From positions 310,001-374,000 of the forward strand of contig NZ_JAFREP010000004.1 in assembly GCF_017377855.1 (NCBI RefSeq): a DNA stretch of 64,000 nucleotides, given 5' to 3'. Position numbers and translations under genes: made by a program. Below are positions 1 through 8,712 of this stretch, one piece after another. Numbering within the stretch: the first letter of the stretch is position 1; each line of letters opens with the position of its first letter. This DNA comes from Acanthopleuribacter pedis (GTDB lineage Bacteria; Acidobacteriota; Holophagae; Acanthopleuribacterales; Acanthopleuribacteraceae). The notes under the pieces were generated by a model. The model saw only the letters and a list, made by a program, of their open reading frames with translations. It had not been told where the DNA came from and did not search any database.

Positions 1-20
1 TAGGCGTCCGTGATGTCCAT
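1..20 (-). CDS. Possible 5' end of a minus-strand gene leaving the window
   Basis: Reading the minus strand, GGAG lies nine bases before an ATG whose last base in window coordinates is 20, followed by codons for MDITDA before the window ends. Only six codons are visible, so no function can be given. If real, it is divergent from the methyltransferase gene that starts at 209, leaving about 190 bp between them for promoters. It could equally be a chance GGAG/ATG pair. Confidence 0.3.
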
Positions 21-208
21 GGCGGTCGCTCCTTGGCGGGGTAAGGGTTTGCTTGCCGTCGGTTTGTTACGCGGGATGACCCGATTCTACACCTTTTCCG
101 GGTCGCAATCGCCGGGGAAATTTGCTGGAGCCTTGCTCGCAAACGGGTTATCGTTAACCTCACCCTTCCCCTATGTGATTCGCGCGGTTTCTAACACGAG
201 GTTCGTTT

Positions 209-832
209 ATGGCAACGCCTTTTACCTTGAGTCAACACTGGACCTTCAACCTAATGGACGATCCAAAACGGCTTGCTTTTGTGATGGCGCGTTACCAGTT
301 CGTGGTCGACATGTGCACGCCGAACAGTTCCGTGATTGAGCTGGGTTGTAGCGAAGGCATTGGTTTACCGCTGCTGCTGGAGAAAGCCGACCGCTATACC
401 GGGGTCGATATCGACGGCCCCGCGCTTGAATTTGCCCGCAAGAACTGGCCCGATCCGCGTTTTACCTTCCTTGAGGACGATGTGTTGGGCAAACAGTTCG
501 GTACCTTTGACTGTGTGTTTAGTTTGGATGTGGTCGAGCACATCGAGCAGGCGCGCGAGCATCTTTTTTTCGAGGCGGTCCATCAAAACACAGCTGAAAC
601 CGGGATTGCCGTGGTCGGCACGCCGAACCTTTCCGCCGAGGCCTACCAGTCGGAATCCAGCCGCATCGGACACATCAACCTGTTTAGCGCCAAACGCCTC
701 AAGGCCTGCCTTCAAACGTATTTTCACCATGTGTTCCTGTTTGGCATGAACGATGAACTGGTTCACACCGGTTACCACAATATGTGCCATTACCTGATCG
801 CTTTGGCCTGTAACAAGAAGGTGCATTCATGA
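209..832 (+). CDS. Class I SAM-dependent methyltransferase
   Basis: A 207-residue Rossmann-fold methyltransferase. The SAM-binding motif I is ELGCSEG (residues 44-50), the acidic end of strand beta2 is GVDIDG (65-70), the next acidic motif is LEDD (89-92), and a post-I motif FSLDVVEHI (104-112) is typical of Methyltransf_11/23 proteins such as UbiG-like enzymes. The start is supported by GAGG eight bases upstream. The substrate is unknown. The next gene overlaps it by ATGA, so the two are translationally coupled; nearby glycosyltransferases make a glycan substrate possible but this is inference only. Confidence 0.85.
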   Translation: MATPFTLSQHWTFNLMDDPKRLAFVMARYQFVVDMCTPNSSVIELGCSEGIGLPLLLEKADRYTGVDIDGPALEFARKNWPDPRFTFLEDDVLGKQFGTFDCVFSLDVVEHIEQAREHLFFEAVHQNTAETGIAVVGTPNLSAEAYQSESSRIGHINLFSAKRLKACLQTYFHHVFLFGMNDELVHTGYHNMCHYLIALACNKKVHS

Positions 833-1422
833 CCCAAACCCTCGACGATTACGAGTCCCGGTTCGGCGACGGCCTGGCGTTTTCCCAGGCGTTTGTCAAA
901 AAGCCGCGTGCTTTTTTGCAACGGGCCGCTTGTTTTAAATTTGCGACCAAAATGCTCGGCGAAACCGGACCGGTGCTCAACCTCGACGCTTCAGATGGTT
1001 TCGGCGCCTGGATTTTGGCGCGGGAATGCGGGGCCTGCCACGCTGTGGTCGATGACAACGAAGCGCGCTTCAAGGCCGAGGCTACCTGGCGGGGCGACGG
1101 GATTTCCTTCGGCGGATCAGCCGCTTTGGCAACCCGCGATCAAATCTGGCCGGCGCTGGTTTGGTTGACGGGGGATGTGCCGGAAGATGCCTTTACGCGG
1201 TTCGAACGGCTGCTCCCCAAACTGGCTCCCATGGCAACCGTCCTCATCGGCTGGGGCTTAGAGGCGCCTGACGCTGTTGCTTACCAGGACCAAGCCGCCG
1301 TTCTGAAGCCGCGTTTCAAAAAATGCTTCACCTTTTTCGTTTCCGGCGCGGTCATTCGTCCGGCGTCTCCCGCCGCCCAAGGTCCGCTGCTGTTTTTGGG
1401 TGCCGGTATTAACAATCGATAA
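829..1422 (+). CDS. Degenerate methyltransferase-like protein
   Basis: A 197-residue protein whose ATG overlaps the stop of the upstream methyltransferase by four bases. Residues 49-60 (VLNLDASDGFGA) look like a modified SAM-binding loop, and the hydrophobic strand with IGWG near residue 140 fits a later beta strand of the same fold, but the acidic residues after motif I are not where an active enzyme would have them. It may be an inactive partner subunit of the upstream enzyme. I do not recognise a named family. Its 3' end overlaps the convergent phosphatase gene by 14 bp. Confidence 0.7.
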   Translation: MTQTLDDYESRFGDGLAFSQAFVKKPRAFLQRAACFKFATKMLGETGPVLNLDASDGFGAWILARECGACHAVVDDNEARFKAEATWRGDGISFGGSAALATRDQIWPALVWLTGDVPEDAFTRFERLLPKLAPMATVLIGWGLEAPDAVAYQDQAAVLKPRFKKCFTFFVSGAVIRPASPAAQGPLLFLGAGINNR

Positions 1423-2398
1423 GGACGATACTCAAGTTATCGCCACCGCCACGCCAACCCATGCAGGCTTTCATGATCTTTTGCGCCACCTTGGCTGCCG
1501 GATCCTTGGTGCGCAACAGGTCGCCTAGCTTTTCGAGGCTTAAGGCGCTTTGGTTTTCCTCGATCCCGTCGGTCGCAAAAAACAAGCGGTCTCCCGGTTC
1601 GAGGTTTTTGGCGCCATAGCGTGGTGCGACCCGTTCCAGGCCGATGTAGAGGTCCAGCCACGAATTCTTGAACTCGCCGGCGGGGATCTGGGTTTGGAGA
1701 CCGGTCAGGCCATGGAGCCCGGTCAATACCTTGGCGACCTCTTCGTCGGTGAGGGGACGCCGTTGGCTTTGGTTGTACAGCTCGAGCAACGCGAAACAGG
1801 TCAGCGATTTGTGCGCCGGTTCCGACAAGCTGTCGGTGAATTGGGCGCGTTGCAATAAATCATAGATGCGGTTCAAGGGCGAGTTGTCTTCGCCGAGGAA
1901 AAGTCCTTGCTGAACGGGGATCAGGTCTTGGAGCTGATCGTTGCGCATCAGCCAACAACGAGAATCACCGTAGGCGGCATAGTGGAGCCGCTCTTGTTCA
2001 ATGACCGCGGCGATGAGGGTGGTGGCACATCCCGGCCGACCGCCGACCCGGTCCTTTTCTTCCTGAATCGCGTTGTCGATGAGAAACATCGTTTGGAACA
2101 AACGCTGTTTCCAGGTCCCCTTCGTTTGTGCCAACTGGTCCGCGAAACGCGAGATCGCGACATTGGCGGCCACGGCCCCGTAGTGGGAATCCGCGACAAG
2201 GACCAACATGGCCCCGTCCATCGGGATCAGTGCCAAGGCGTCTTCATTCGCGTCCTGTTTGCGGCGGATGCTGCTTTTTTTACCCGCGGTAATGGCCGCG
2301 ACAAGGCGCTCATTGAACTGGAAATGATGGATTTCGCCCGCTTTGGTGTAGTCGGTACCCTGAAGCAGGGCGGGTAAGGGAGTGAAAGAAGCTGCCAC
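1409..2398 (-). CDS. PP2C-family protein serine/threonine phosphatase
   Basis: A 329-residue PPM/PP2C phosphatase, which dephosphorylates Ser/Thr phosphoproteins using two metal ions. Visible motifs: NED (51-53), VADSHYG (68-74, replacing the usual DGxGG), GCATTL (122-127), GDSR (143-146), a later ATDGIEE and a C-terminal GGGDNLSIVL, all metal-ligand or fold motifs of the family. The start codon is GTG, five bases after AGAGGA. There is no membrane segment, so it is cytosolic. No cognate kinase lies beside it. It is convergent with and overlaps the upstream methyltransferase-like gene by 14 bp. Confidence 0.88.
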   Translation of the reverse strand: MAASFTPLPALLQGTDYTKAGEIHHFQFNERLVAAITAGKKSSIRRKQDANEDALALIPMDGAMLVLVADSHYGAVAANVAISRFADQLAQTKGTWKQRLFQTMFLIDNAIQEEKDRVGGRPGCATTLIAAVIEQERLHYAAYGDSRCWLMRNDQLQDLIPVQQGLFLGEDNSPLNRIYDLLQRAQFTDSLSEPAHKSLTCFALLELYNQSQRRPLTDEEVAKVLTGLHGLTGLQTQIPAGEFKNSWLDLYIGLERVAPRYGAKNLEPGDRLFFATDGIEENQSALSLEKLGDLLRTKDPAAKVAQKIMKACMGWRGGGDNLSIVLIDC

Positions 2399-2458
2399 AA
2401 GATCCTCTATCGCAAAATGGGTTGCTGCGATTCTTACACAATCCCCGCTGGCGTGCGC

Positions 2459-3571
2459 TTAATTATGGTTGGGAATTCTTGCCGAAGTCGGCTTGTTTCC
2501 TCCATTGGCTTCAGGGGTGGGGTGCGACTGCTCGCACGCCAAAAGCTGCTGCTTGCGATCCGTGCCCCATCGATAACCGCCGACGCCGCCGTCCCCGCGC
2601 AAGACGCGATGACAGGGAATCAAGAGCGCGATTCGGTTCGCGCCGCATGCGTTGGCAACCGCGCGATGGGCTTTGGTTTTCCCAATCGCGCCGGCGACTT
2701 CTTTATAAGTGGCGGTTTGGCCGCGTTCAAGGGTTGTTAAAAACCGCCACACGCTGAGTTGGAAGGCGGTGCCGCTTAGGTGTAGCGGAATGTGGGGTAA
2801 GGGTTTGTTGCCGCGCAAGTGGTGTTCCAAGGCGGTGATCCATTGGTCCAACTGCCGGCTTTCGCGGGCGGCGGATACCTGAAGCGCGGCTTGGGGGAAT
2901 TCCCGGCTAAGGGTTTCCGTAAGGGCCGCCTCTGTTTCGCCGAAATGAACCAAACACACGCCGCGCTCGGTGGCGGCCATGAGGAGCAAACCGAAGTGGG
3001 TGTCGCGGATCGCATAGTGGATCTGAAGCGAGGCCCCGCCCGCGCGGTAGGTGGAGGGCGTCATGCCGAGTTGTCGGTCGACCGTCTCGTAAACGCGGCT
3101 GGTGGAGCCGAAACCGGCTTCAAAAATGGCGCCGGTTACATGGTCGCCCGCGCGTAAGGCTTGCTTCAGCTGTTCAAAGCGCTTGGCGGTTTGGAACGCC
3201 TTGGGGCTCACACCGAACGCTGCCTTGAAGCGGCGCTGTAAGTGGTATGGGCTCAGGCCGAAGCGGGCGGCCAAGGCCTGCAGGGTCAGGGTGTCCGCGG
3301 CGTGCTCACTGAGGTAGTCGGCGACCGCGATCAGGGTTTTGTCTTTTTCCCCGGTTTGCCCGTGTTTGGACGCACAGCGAAGGCAGGCGCGGAAACCCGC
3401 GGCCTCGGCGGCGGGTGCGTTCTCGAAAAAAACCACGTTTTCGCGTTTGGCGCGGCGGGACGGGCAAGACGGCCGGCAATAAACGGCCGTGGTTTTCACG
3501 GCAAACACAAACCGGTTGTCAAAGGTCGCGTCGCGATCCACCACCGCTTGCCAAAACCCCGTTTCGTCCAT
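2459..3571 (-). CDS. ada: Ada-type bifunctional DNA repair methyltransferase/AraC regulator
   Basis: A 370-residue protein that repairs O6-alkylguanine and methylphosphotriesters and activates the adaptive response. The N-terminal zinc domain has C32, C36, C63 and C66 (E. coli Ada: C38, C42, C69, C72), followed by two AraC-type helix-turn-helix units (about 80-170) and a C-terminal methyltransferase domain with the active-site PCHR at C320 (E. coli C321). I chose the ATG at 3571 because AGAGGA lies just upstream and the Ada zinc domain begins there; a longer open frame to 3712 reads through the gene in front. It lies 44 bp after the DUF1203 gene and is probably cotranscribed. Confidence 0.93.
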   Translation of the reverse strand: MDETGFWQAVVDRDATFDNRFVFAVKTTAVYCRPSCPSRRAKRENVVFFENAPAAEAAGFRACLRCASKHGQTGEKDKTLIAVADYLSEHAADTLTLQALAARFGLSPYHLQRRFKAAFGVSPKAFQTAKRFEQLKQALRAGDHVTGAIFEAGFGSTSRVYETVDRQLGMTPSTYRAGGASLQIHYAIRDTHFGLLLMAATERGVCLVHFGETEAALTETLSREFPQAALQVSAARESRQLDQWITALEHHLRGNKPLPHIPLHLSGTAFQLSVWRFLTTLERGQTATYKEVAGAIGKTKAHRAVANACGANRIALLIPCHRVLRGDGGVGGYRWGTDRKQQLLACEQSHPTPEANGGNKPTSARIPNHN

Positions 3572-3615
3572 GGCTTCCTCTGTTTGATGAATGGGGAAGG
3601 TACAAACCCCGCCTG

Positions 3616-4098
3616 TCAGTGCGTGACGCATGCCGCGACGACCCTCGCCAGAAAGCAACCGCGTTTGGCGGAATGGACGTGCAAATAGCCAACCTCGGCC
3701 CGCGCCAACCATCGACTGAATAGGTTGCCGGCCTGTTCCCCCGCGACAACCTCGGCATCCACCATCATATCCTCCATGTCAAAAGCGCGCACCGACAACA
3801 TCCGACCGCTTAACATCGCCGGTACCTGATCCGGGGCGGGATAGGTGGGCACCGCCCCGAGGGTGACAAAGACCGCGTGGCAGGCGCGGTAGGGGTTGTC
3901 AGCCGATTGGTGCTCATAATTGACCAGCAACAGGCGTTCACCCGGCTCCGCGTCCTGTAGCCGGATGCGGCAGGGATAACCGGGTTTGGTGTCGGCAACC
4001 ATGGTGATCGCGCCCTGTTTGGCACGCGTCGCTTGGTCCGCTTTGAACAAAGCCTCAAAGGGTTCGGAAGGAAGGGGCATTACACGAAAATGGGCCAT
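3616..4098 (-). CDS. DUF1203 domain protein
   Basis: A 160-residue protein matching the general pattern of DUF1203: an N-terminal strand-rich part with PCRIRLQDAEPGE and LLVNYEHQ, a central ADNPYRACHAVF, and a C-terminal HVHSAKRGCF segment. The function of the family is unknown. There is no signal peptide. The start is supported by GGAGG six bases before the ATG at 4098. It is the first gene of a likely two-gene unit with ada, 44 bp downstream, so a link to alkylation stress is possible, but only by position. Confidence 0.8.
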   Translation of the reverse strand: MAHFRVMPLPSEPFEALFKADQATRAKQGAITMVADTKPGYPCRIRLQDAEPGERLLLVNYEHQSADNPYRACHAVFVTLGAVPTYPAPDQVPAMLSGRMLSVRAFDMEDMMVDAEVVAGEQAGNLFSRWLARAEVGYLHVHSAKRGCFLARVVAACVTH

Positions 4099-4183
4099 TG
4101 TGGACCTCCAAAGGTGAGATGCCCTTTATCTTGTCGCCAAATCCGAGCGCCCGCCATCCGCTTCTTGCGCTTCAAATCAAGTG

Positions 4184-6565
4184 TTAGGGATGGGCGTCCT
4201 CTTCGGGTGAGGTGTTTGGCCCCTGGACCGCGTTGGGCGCCACCCAGACCCTGTCCTGGTCTCGGCCGACGGTATAGGTTGCGATCCTGCCTTCGCTGAT
4301 CAGACGGTAGCCTTGACTGAGAAGGCCGGTGACGGGCTCGCCCAGGAAAAGTGGATTGCCTGGTTGGGTTGTCCAGCTTTGCTGAACTCGGCCGCTGCCG
4401 TCGATTAGTTGAATCCGGGTCGGTTCGGGACGGGTGCCACACACAACCAGCCGCGTCCATTCCCCCGGTAACCGCGTTGGGGTGATGGGATGGTTTGAGC
4501 CGGGGTTTAGGGGAAGGCTTGTAGGCGGCTGATCGGCATAACCTAAATCCATCCAGGCGGCGAGGTTGCCACTGCTTCCCGCCGCGGTTGCATAGACCGT
4601 GTTGGCGGCGAAGGGATGGGTGAGGGTGTGCTGTTCTCCGGGCCCTAGTTGGATGGTTTTGCGATGGGAAGGCGCGGTGTAAAGGGTTACCCGTTGGGCA
4701 AAAGGTTCGGGATTGAAGAGGGTTAAGCCTGCTTGCCACACTGTTTGGTCGCGGGGCACATGGGGAACCACGAGCGGCGCGGCGGCGGGGGCGGCCCCGA
4801 ACAGGAACTGCTTTTGGTGCAGGAGCAGGGTGCTGATCGGTTGTTCCGCTTCGACTTCATAGCGTATCGCGTTTGGTGTTGCCGGGCTGGGAAAGGTTAA
4901 CCACTGCTTTGGTGGCAATAGAAGGGTTTGGGTTCTGTGCGGGCAGCCGGCGGTGTCGACGGCTTGCAGTTGGACCCGCGTCGGTTGGGCGTTGGGGTTG
5001 TGGAGCAACCAAAGTAAATCGTTATAGCCCCGTGGTTTGGTTCTGAAAAAAGCCACGTCCGCGGGGGTTGGCAGCGGAACCAAGCCATAACGCGACATCC
5101 AACGGTGGTTGTGGACAAAGCTGTCCGCGCCGTTGATTTCGGCGAAACGGCGGCCGTCCGGTACTGCTTGGTGGAAGGGCATTACCCCGTCGCGCGCGTT
5201 CAGAGAGACGGTTTGGTACAGGGCGTCGTTGCGACGGTAACCGTCCTCGTGCCAGGCCCATAGGGTATCAAAACGCTGGAGGCGTTCGCGTACACCGGAG
5301 AGGAACATGTGGTGGGTGATGACGTGGGGTTTGCGGTCTGCCCCATACAGCCGTTGCACGCCTGGCATGAACCAGGGCGCGGGCAGGTTGGAATAAAGTA
5401 ACTTGTCCGGGTTGGCGAGGTAGAACGCGGCTTCTTGCTGATAGCGCTGTTTGCCGGTGTCCCAGCGTTCCGCCGTCTCCCATGCACCCGCGCCAACCGC
5501 CGCGACCGCAAGGATCGCCGTGACGACGCGGTACCAGGTGCGCTGCTGATCAACCAACCAGGCCGCACTCGCGAGGAAAAACAGATTAAACAGGAAACCG
5601 ACCCGGTACCAGGTGCCCAACGCGCGGTAACCGTGGTGAAGGTGTACCGAAACCGGAAACACTGTCGCCAAAACGAAAAACCCGTTGAGGAACCAAAGGA
5701 AGAACAGCAGCTTGTGACGGGGACCCTTTAGCGCGCGGTAAAGCAGCGGGGGCAGCAGCCACGCGGCCAAGAGGTAACCGCCTTGATTTCCCGTGAAGAT
5801 AAAGGGAAGGCGGGTTAAAAACGCGGGGTAATCCGCCCAAAAGGCCGCGGTTCCGTCGAATGCTTTTTGGGTGAGGCCGATGCTCCAAAGTCGGTAAATT
5901 GCATAAAGTGATCCGGTAAGGAAACCGGGGACGATGAAGGGAATCCGGCCGCGCCATAGGTACAGACACGCGGGCAGGAGGAAACCGCTTGTTACAAAAA
6001 TTTCCTTGCAGAGTGCGGCGGCAAGACAGAGCAACGCCGAGGTCCAAACCCAGGGCCAAGCCTTGTCGGTTCGGGTTTCGAGTGCTTTGAGCGCCGCCGT
6101 CCAGGCCGCCAGGCTCAGGACCAGTCCCTCTAAATAATGGCGCGTGGAGAGAAACTCCACCACCGAGATGGTGGTGGGCAGGTACAACATCAGCCCGGTG
6201 GTGACCAGGGCCGTGCCGCGGCGGCAGAGGCGCGTGAGCAGGTTGTAAAACAACCCCGCCGCCGCGGCTGTGGCCAGGCCTTGGTGGAGGTAGGCGAGTT
6301 GGGGATCAGCCCAACCGAGGAGGCCGTCGAGCCAGAAGCTCGCGGGCAACATCGGGGTCACCGTGCGGCCGTAGCTAAAGGCGTGAAGGCCCTCTTTGGT
6401 GAAGTAAAACCACGGGTGGGGATGATCAATGAGGTAGCTGAGGTGGCTGGTATCGTCCTCGAACCACCAATCTTGATGTAAGCCGAGGAAACCGAATAAG
6501 TAAAAAAGAAGGAACAGGAAGCCTGCACCGTAGTGGTAGTGCGCGGGATACCGTGGTTTGCTCAT
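4184..6565 (-). CDS. Large multi-pass membrane protein with beta-rich C-terminus, GT-C-like
   Basis: A 793-residue protein. Residues 1-370 hold about ten hydrophobic segments; an acidic EDD (36-38) after the first segment resembles the catalytic acidic motif of GT-C glycosyltransferases that use polyprenyl-linked sugars. Residues 480-793 are hydrophilic and strand-rich, with two segments of the pattern ...L.NP....V.L..., similar to the C-terminal domains of the secreted propeller protein at 45802-50562. Its ATG overlaps the stop of the GT2 gene upstream (ATGA), so the pair is cotranslated: GT2 would load a lipid carrier and this protein could transfer the sugar at the periplasmic face. The exact family is not recognised. 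Confidence 0.7.
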   Translation of the reverse strand: MSKPRYPAHYHYGAGFLFLLFYLFGFLGLHQDWWFEDDTSHLSYLIDHPHPWFYFTKEGLHAFSYGRTVTPMLPASFWLDGLLGWADPQLAYLHQGLATAAAAGLFYNLLTRLCRRGTALVTTGLMLYLPTTISVVEFLSTRHYLEGLVLSLAAWTAALKALETRTDKAWPWVWTSALLCLAAALCKEIFVTSGFLLPACLYLWRGRIPFIVPGFLTGSLYAIYRLWSIGLTQKAFDGTAAFWADYPAFLTRLPFIFTGNQGGYLLAAWLLPPLLYRALKGPRHKLLFFLWFLNGFFVLATVFPVSVHLHHGYRALGTWYRVGFLFNLFFLASAAWLVDQQRTWYRVVTAILAVAAVGAGAWETAERWDTGKQRYQQEAAFYLANPDKLLYSNLPAPWFMPGVQRLYGADRKPHVITHHMFLSGVRERLQRFDTLWAWHEDGYRRNDALYQTVSLNARDGVMPFHQAVPDGRRFAEINGADSFVHNHRWMSRYGLVPLPTPADVAFFRTKPRGYNDLLWLLHNPNAQPTRVQLQAVDTAGCPHRTQTLLLPPKQWLTFPSPATPNAIRYEVEAEQPISTLLLHQKQFLFGAAPAAAPLVVPHVPRDQTVWQAGLTLFNPEPFAQRVTLYTAPSHRKTIQLGPGEQHTLTHPFAANTVYATAAGSSGNLAAWMDLGYADQPPTSLPLNPGSNHPITPTRLPGEWTRLVVCGTRPEPTRIQLIDGSGRVQQSWTTQPGNPLFLGEPVTGLLSQGYRLISEGRIATYTVGRDQDRVWVAPNAVQGPNTSPEEDAHP

Positions 6566-7521
6566 GAGCGGCCCTCACCGGTTTCACTTTGTTCGCTCAC
6601 CAAATAGCGGGGTCGCGCTTTGACCTCGTCAAAGATTTGGGCGATGTAAATGCCGATAATGCCAAGGGAGATGAGGATGGCGCTGCCCAGCATCAGCAGC
6701 AGCAGGATTACCGTGGTGAATCCCGAAACCGCCTGAGCGGTGAGCTTCATGTACAGCGTTTGCACCGCAAGCGGCGCGGAAAAAGCCAGGAAGAGACATC
6801 CCAAGCCGGTGGTGACGTGGAGCGGGGCCGAGGTGAAGGCCGTAATGCCGTTGAGCGCCAGGCGCAACAGTTGTTTGAGGGACCATTTGGACCGGCCGCC
6901 GACCCGATCCGCGACGTCGAAGGTGACCAGGTCGCGGCGAAAGCCTAGCCAGTCGCACAAGCCGCGGAAAAACAGCCGTCGTTCGCCCATGGTGTTGAGC
7001 ACGGAGACGACGCGACGATCCAAGAGCTTGAAGTCGGAAGAACCGTTCATCTCCATGCCGGTCAGGCGGCGGTGTAGCGTGTAAAACAGCGTGGCGGCTA
7101 GGTTTTTCAGCGGCCCACCGCGATTGGCGTGGCGTTTGACCGCATCCACAATATCGACGTCGCCCCGTTGCCAGCGTGCGACCAAACGCGCGATGACCTC
7201 GGGTGGATGCTGCAAATCGCCGTCCATGGTAATCACGGCCTGGCCGCGGGCCTTGGCTAAGCCTGCCGAAAGGGCGGCTTCCTTGCCGAAGTTTCGGCTG
7301 AACCGCACCGCTTGCAGACGCGCATCGCGGTGACAAAGTGTTTGCAGTTCGGACCAAGTCCCGTCAGTGGAGCCGTCATCCACCATAATGATTTCAAAGG
7401 GCAGTTGCAGTGGTTCAATTGCGGCCGGGATTGCGGTCAGGACCCGGCCCACATGATCGGCTTCGTTATAAAACGGCAATACCACACTAAGGATGGGTTG
7501 GCCGGGATTGACAACATTCAT
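6562..7521 (-). CDS. Glycosyltransferase family 2, GtrB/ArnC/DPM1-like
   Basis: A 319-residue polyprenyl-phosphate glycosyltransferase. The GT-A domain has SVVLPFYNE near the N-terminus, MVDDGSTDGTW, and the metal-binding MDGDLQHPP; two hydrophobic segments close the protein (about 225-290), as in GtrB and ArnC. Enzymes of this kind load a sugar onto undecaprenyl phosphate. I chose the ATG at 7521 with GAGG seven bases upstream; a longer frame begins at a TTG at 7533 that overlaps this ribosome site. It overlaps the next gene (GT-C-like membrane protein) by ATGA. Upstream lies 1.2 kb without genes. Confidence 0.9.
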   Translation of the reverse strand: MNVVNPGQPILSVVLPFYNEADHVGRVLTAIPAAIEPLQLPFEIIMVDDGSTDGTWSELQTLCHRDARLQAVRFSRNFGKEAALSAGLAKARGQAVITMDGDLQHPPEVIARLVARWQRGDVDIVDAVKRHANRGGPLKNLAATLFYTLHRRLTGMEMNGSSDFKLLDRRVVSVLNTMGERRLFFRGLCDWLGFRRDLVTFDVADRVGGRSKWSLKQLLRLALNGITAFTSAPLHVTTGLGCLFLAFSAPLAVQTLYMKLTAQAVSGFTTVILLLLMLGSAILISLGIIGIYIAQIFDEVKARPRYLVSEQSETGEGRS

Positions 7522-7647
7522 GATCGACCTCAATGGTTAAACGCACTAAGACAGTGATGGAAAAAGGGGATAGAACGGATCGCCGCATCGACAAGGGACT
7601 GTCGAAAACCCGACGATCCGCGGCGGCCGCTTTTGCTGTTGGCTATT

Positions 7648-7819
7648 ACCTAAGAAGCGCGATAAGCGTGAGGGATTTTGGCTAAAGATCTGGAGCGAAA
7701 TGGCTTGGTAAAAGCGGAGGCGCACGACGCGCACCCGGTGGGTGCGGTGAGCAGTTTTACAGGCCGTTGCAGTCCAGGGGTTTAGCGAAAATCACCGCGA
7801 GTTATCGTGCTTCTTAGGT
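7648..7819. repeat. R1 dispersed repeat, copy A (MITE-like)
   Basis: A 172-bp non-coding element. It begins with ACCTAAGAAGCGCGATAA and ends with its reverse complement bar one mismatch. The inverted similarity continues inward as GATTTTGGCTAAA...TCTGG against TTTAGCGAAAATC, so most of the element can fold on itself. An inner hairpin CGCACCC-GGT-GGGTGCG lies at 7730-7746. TA is present at both ends (7647-7648 and 7819-7820), as expected for a Tc1/IS630-type target. Other copies are at 8501-8660, 27037-27205 (diverged) and 58126-58288. No transposase is present in the window. Confidence 0.85.
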
Positions 7820-8500
7820 AGTAATCTCCGATGGGTTTGCCCATGTTCGCGGCTTGCGGTGAAACACCATCGCTCATGCCGACCTTAGAGCAACCCCTGT
7901 GCCGGCGGAAGCTGTCTCTTTACCTTGTGACAGGGGCCGTTAGAATCGATTAAGCATCTTTAAAAAATGAAGTTACTCTTGGTTAAAGCAGTGTTTGTTT
8001 TGCCTTTCGGTTGATGGGCTTGTTCCCGATCTAACCCACAGATCTCACAATGCTTGGTAGCAGAATTCCTTGTGAAATATGCGGGCTAACCCTTTTTTCT
8101 GCCGTTTTTGGTGCGCGGTGTTTCCTCTCATGGCAGGGTATTTTGTTTGAAACGTTCTACCCAATTAACCATGCACTGTTGCTTGGTCACCGTGACACAT
8201 GACGCTTGATAAAGGTGTTGTTGAACGGCCTGGATATCGAAACCGTTTCCGTTTCCTTCTTATCCCTGGTTGCAATTTGTTTTTGTGTGATTGGCATGAT
8301 CCCGACTGATCAAGGAACAGGGGCGCTCGGTTCAGGAGCGGGTGATTTGTTGGTTCGTTCCCCCTACCGCGTGTGATTGGGTTTGGCATGGGGATGCAAC
8401 CACGGCCCTTCTTTATCTCAGTGGATCGATGGGTGTAAATGCTTGAGTTGTTGGTAGCTGTATCTCGTGGTGATCCCCTCGTGGGGCTGTTTTTGGTATT
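7820..8500. other. Gene-free stretch between two R1 copies
   Basis: About 680 bp lying between R1 copies A and B, which are in the same orientation. I see no gene: the open frames here lack ribosome sites and use codons unlike the neighbours. Base composition is more AT-rich than the flanking coding DNA. No tRNA, terminator or known RNA was recognised. It may be remnant DNA trapped between two insertions. Confidence 0.5.
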
Positions 8501-8660
8501 ACCTAAGAGGCGCGATAAGCGTGAGGGATTTTGGCTAAAGATCTGGAGCGAAATGGTTTGGGAAAAGCGGAGCCGCACCCGTTGGTCCTAAGCATTTTTG
8601 CAGGCCGTTGCAGCCCAGAGGTTTAGCGAAAATCACCGCGAGGTATCGTGCTTCTTAGGT
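8501..8660. repeat. R1 dispersed repeat, copy B
   Basis: A 160-bp copy of R1 with the ends ACCTAAGAGGCGCGATAAG and TATCGTGCTTCTTAGGT, flanked by TA on both sides (8500-8501, 8660-8661). The left half is nearly identical to copy A; the inner GCACCC/GGGTGC hairpin is damaged by a deletion, so this copy is about 12 bp shorter. It ends 53 bp before the Rrf2 regulator gene and could carry or disturb that gene's promoter. Confidence 0.85.
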
Positions 8661-8712
8661 ATCAAGCTTTTCTGCGATTCTCCGATAGGCTTAGGCACGT
8701 GGGGAGGTTTTC

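Noticed and set aside
8165..8578. Minus-strand ORF with the N-terminal peptide RLRFSQTISLQIFSQ, which recurs at 7546-7734, 26909-27112 and 57844-58203
   Set aside because: The similarity is confined to the R1 DNA repeat; beyond the element each frame differs and none has a ribosome site. The shared peptide is a by-product of the repeated DNA.
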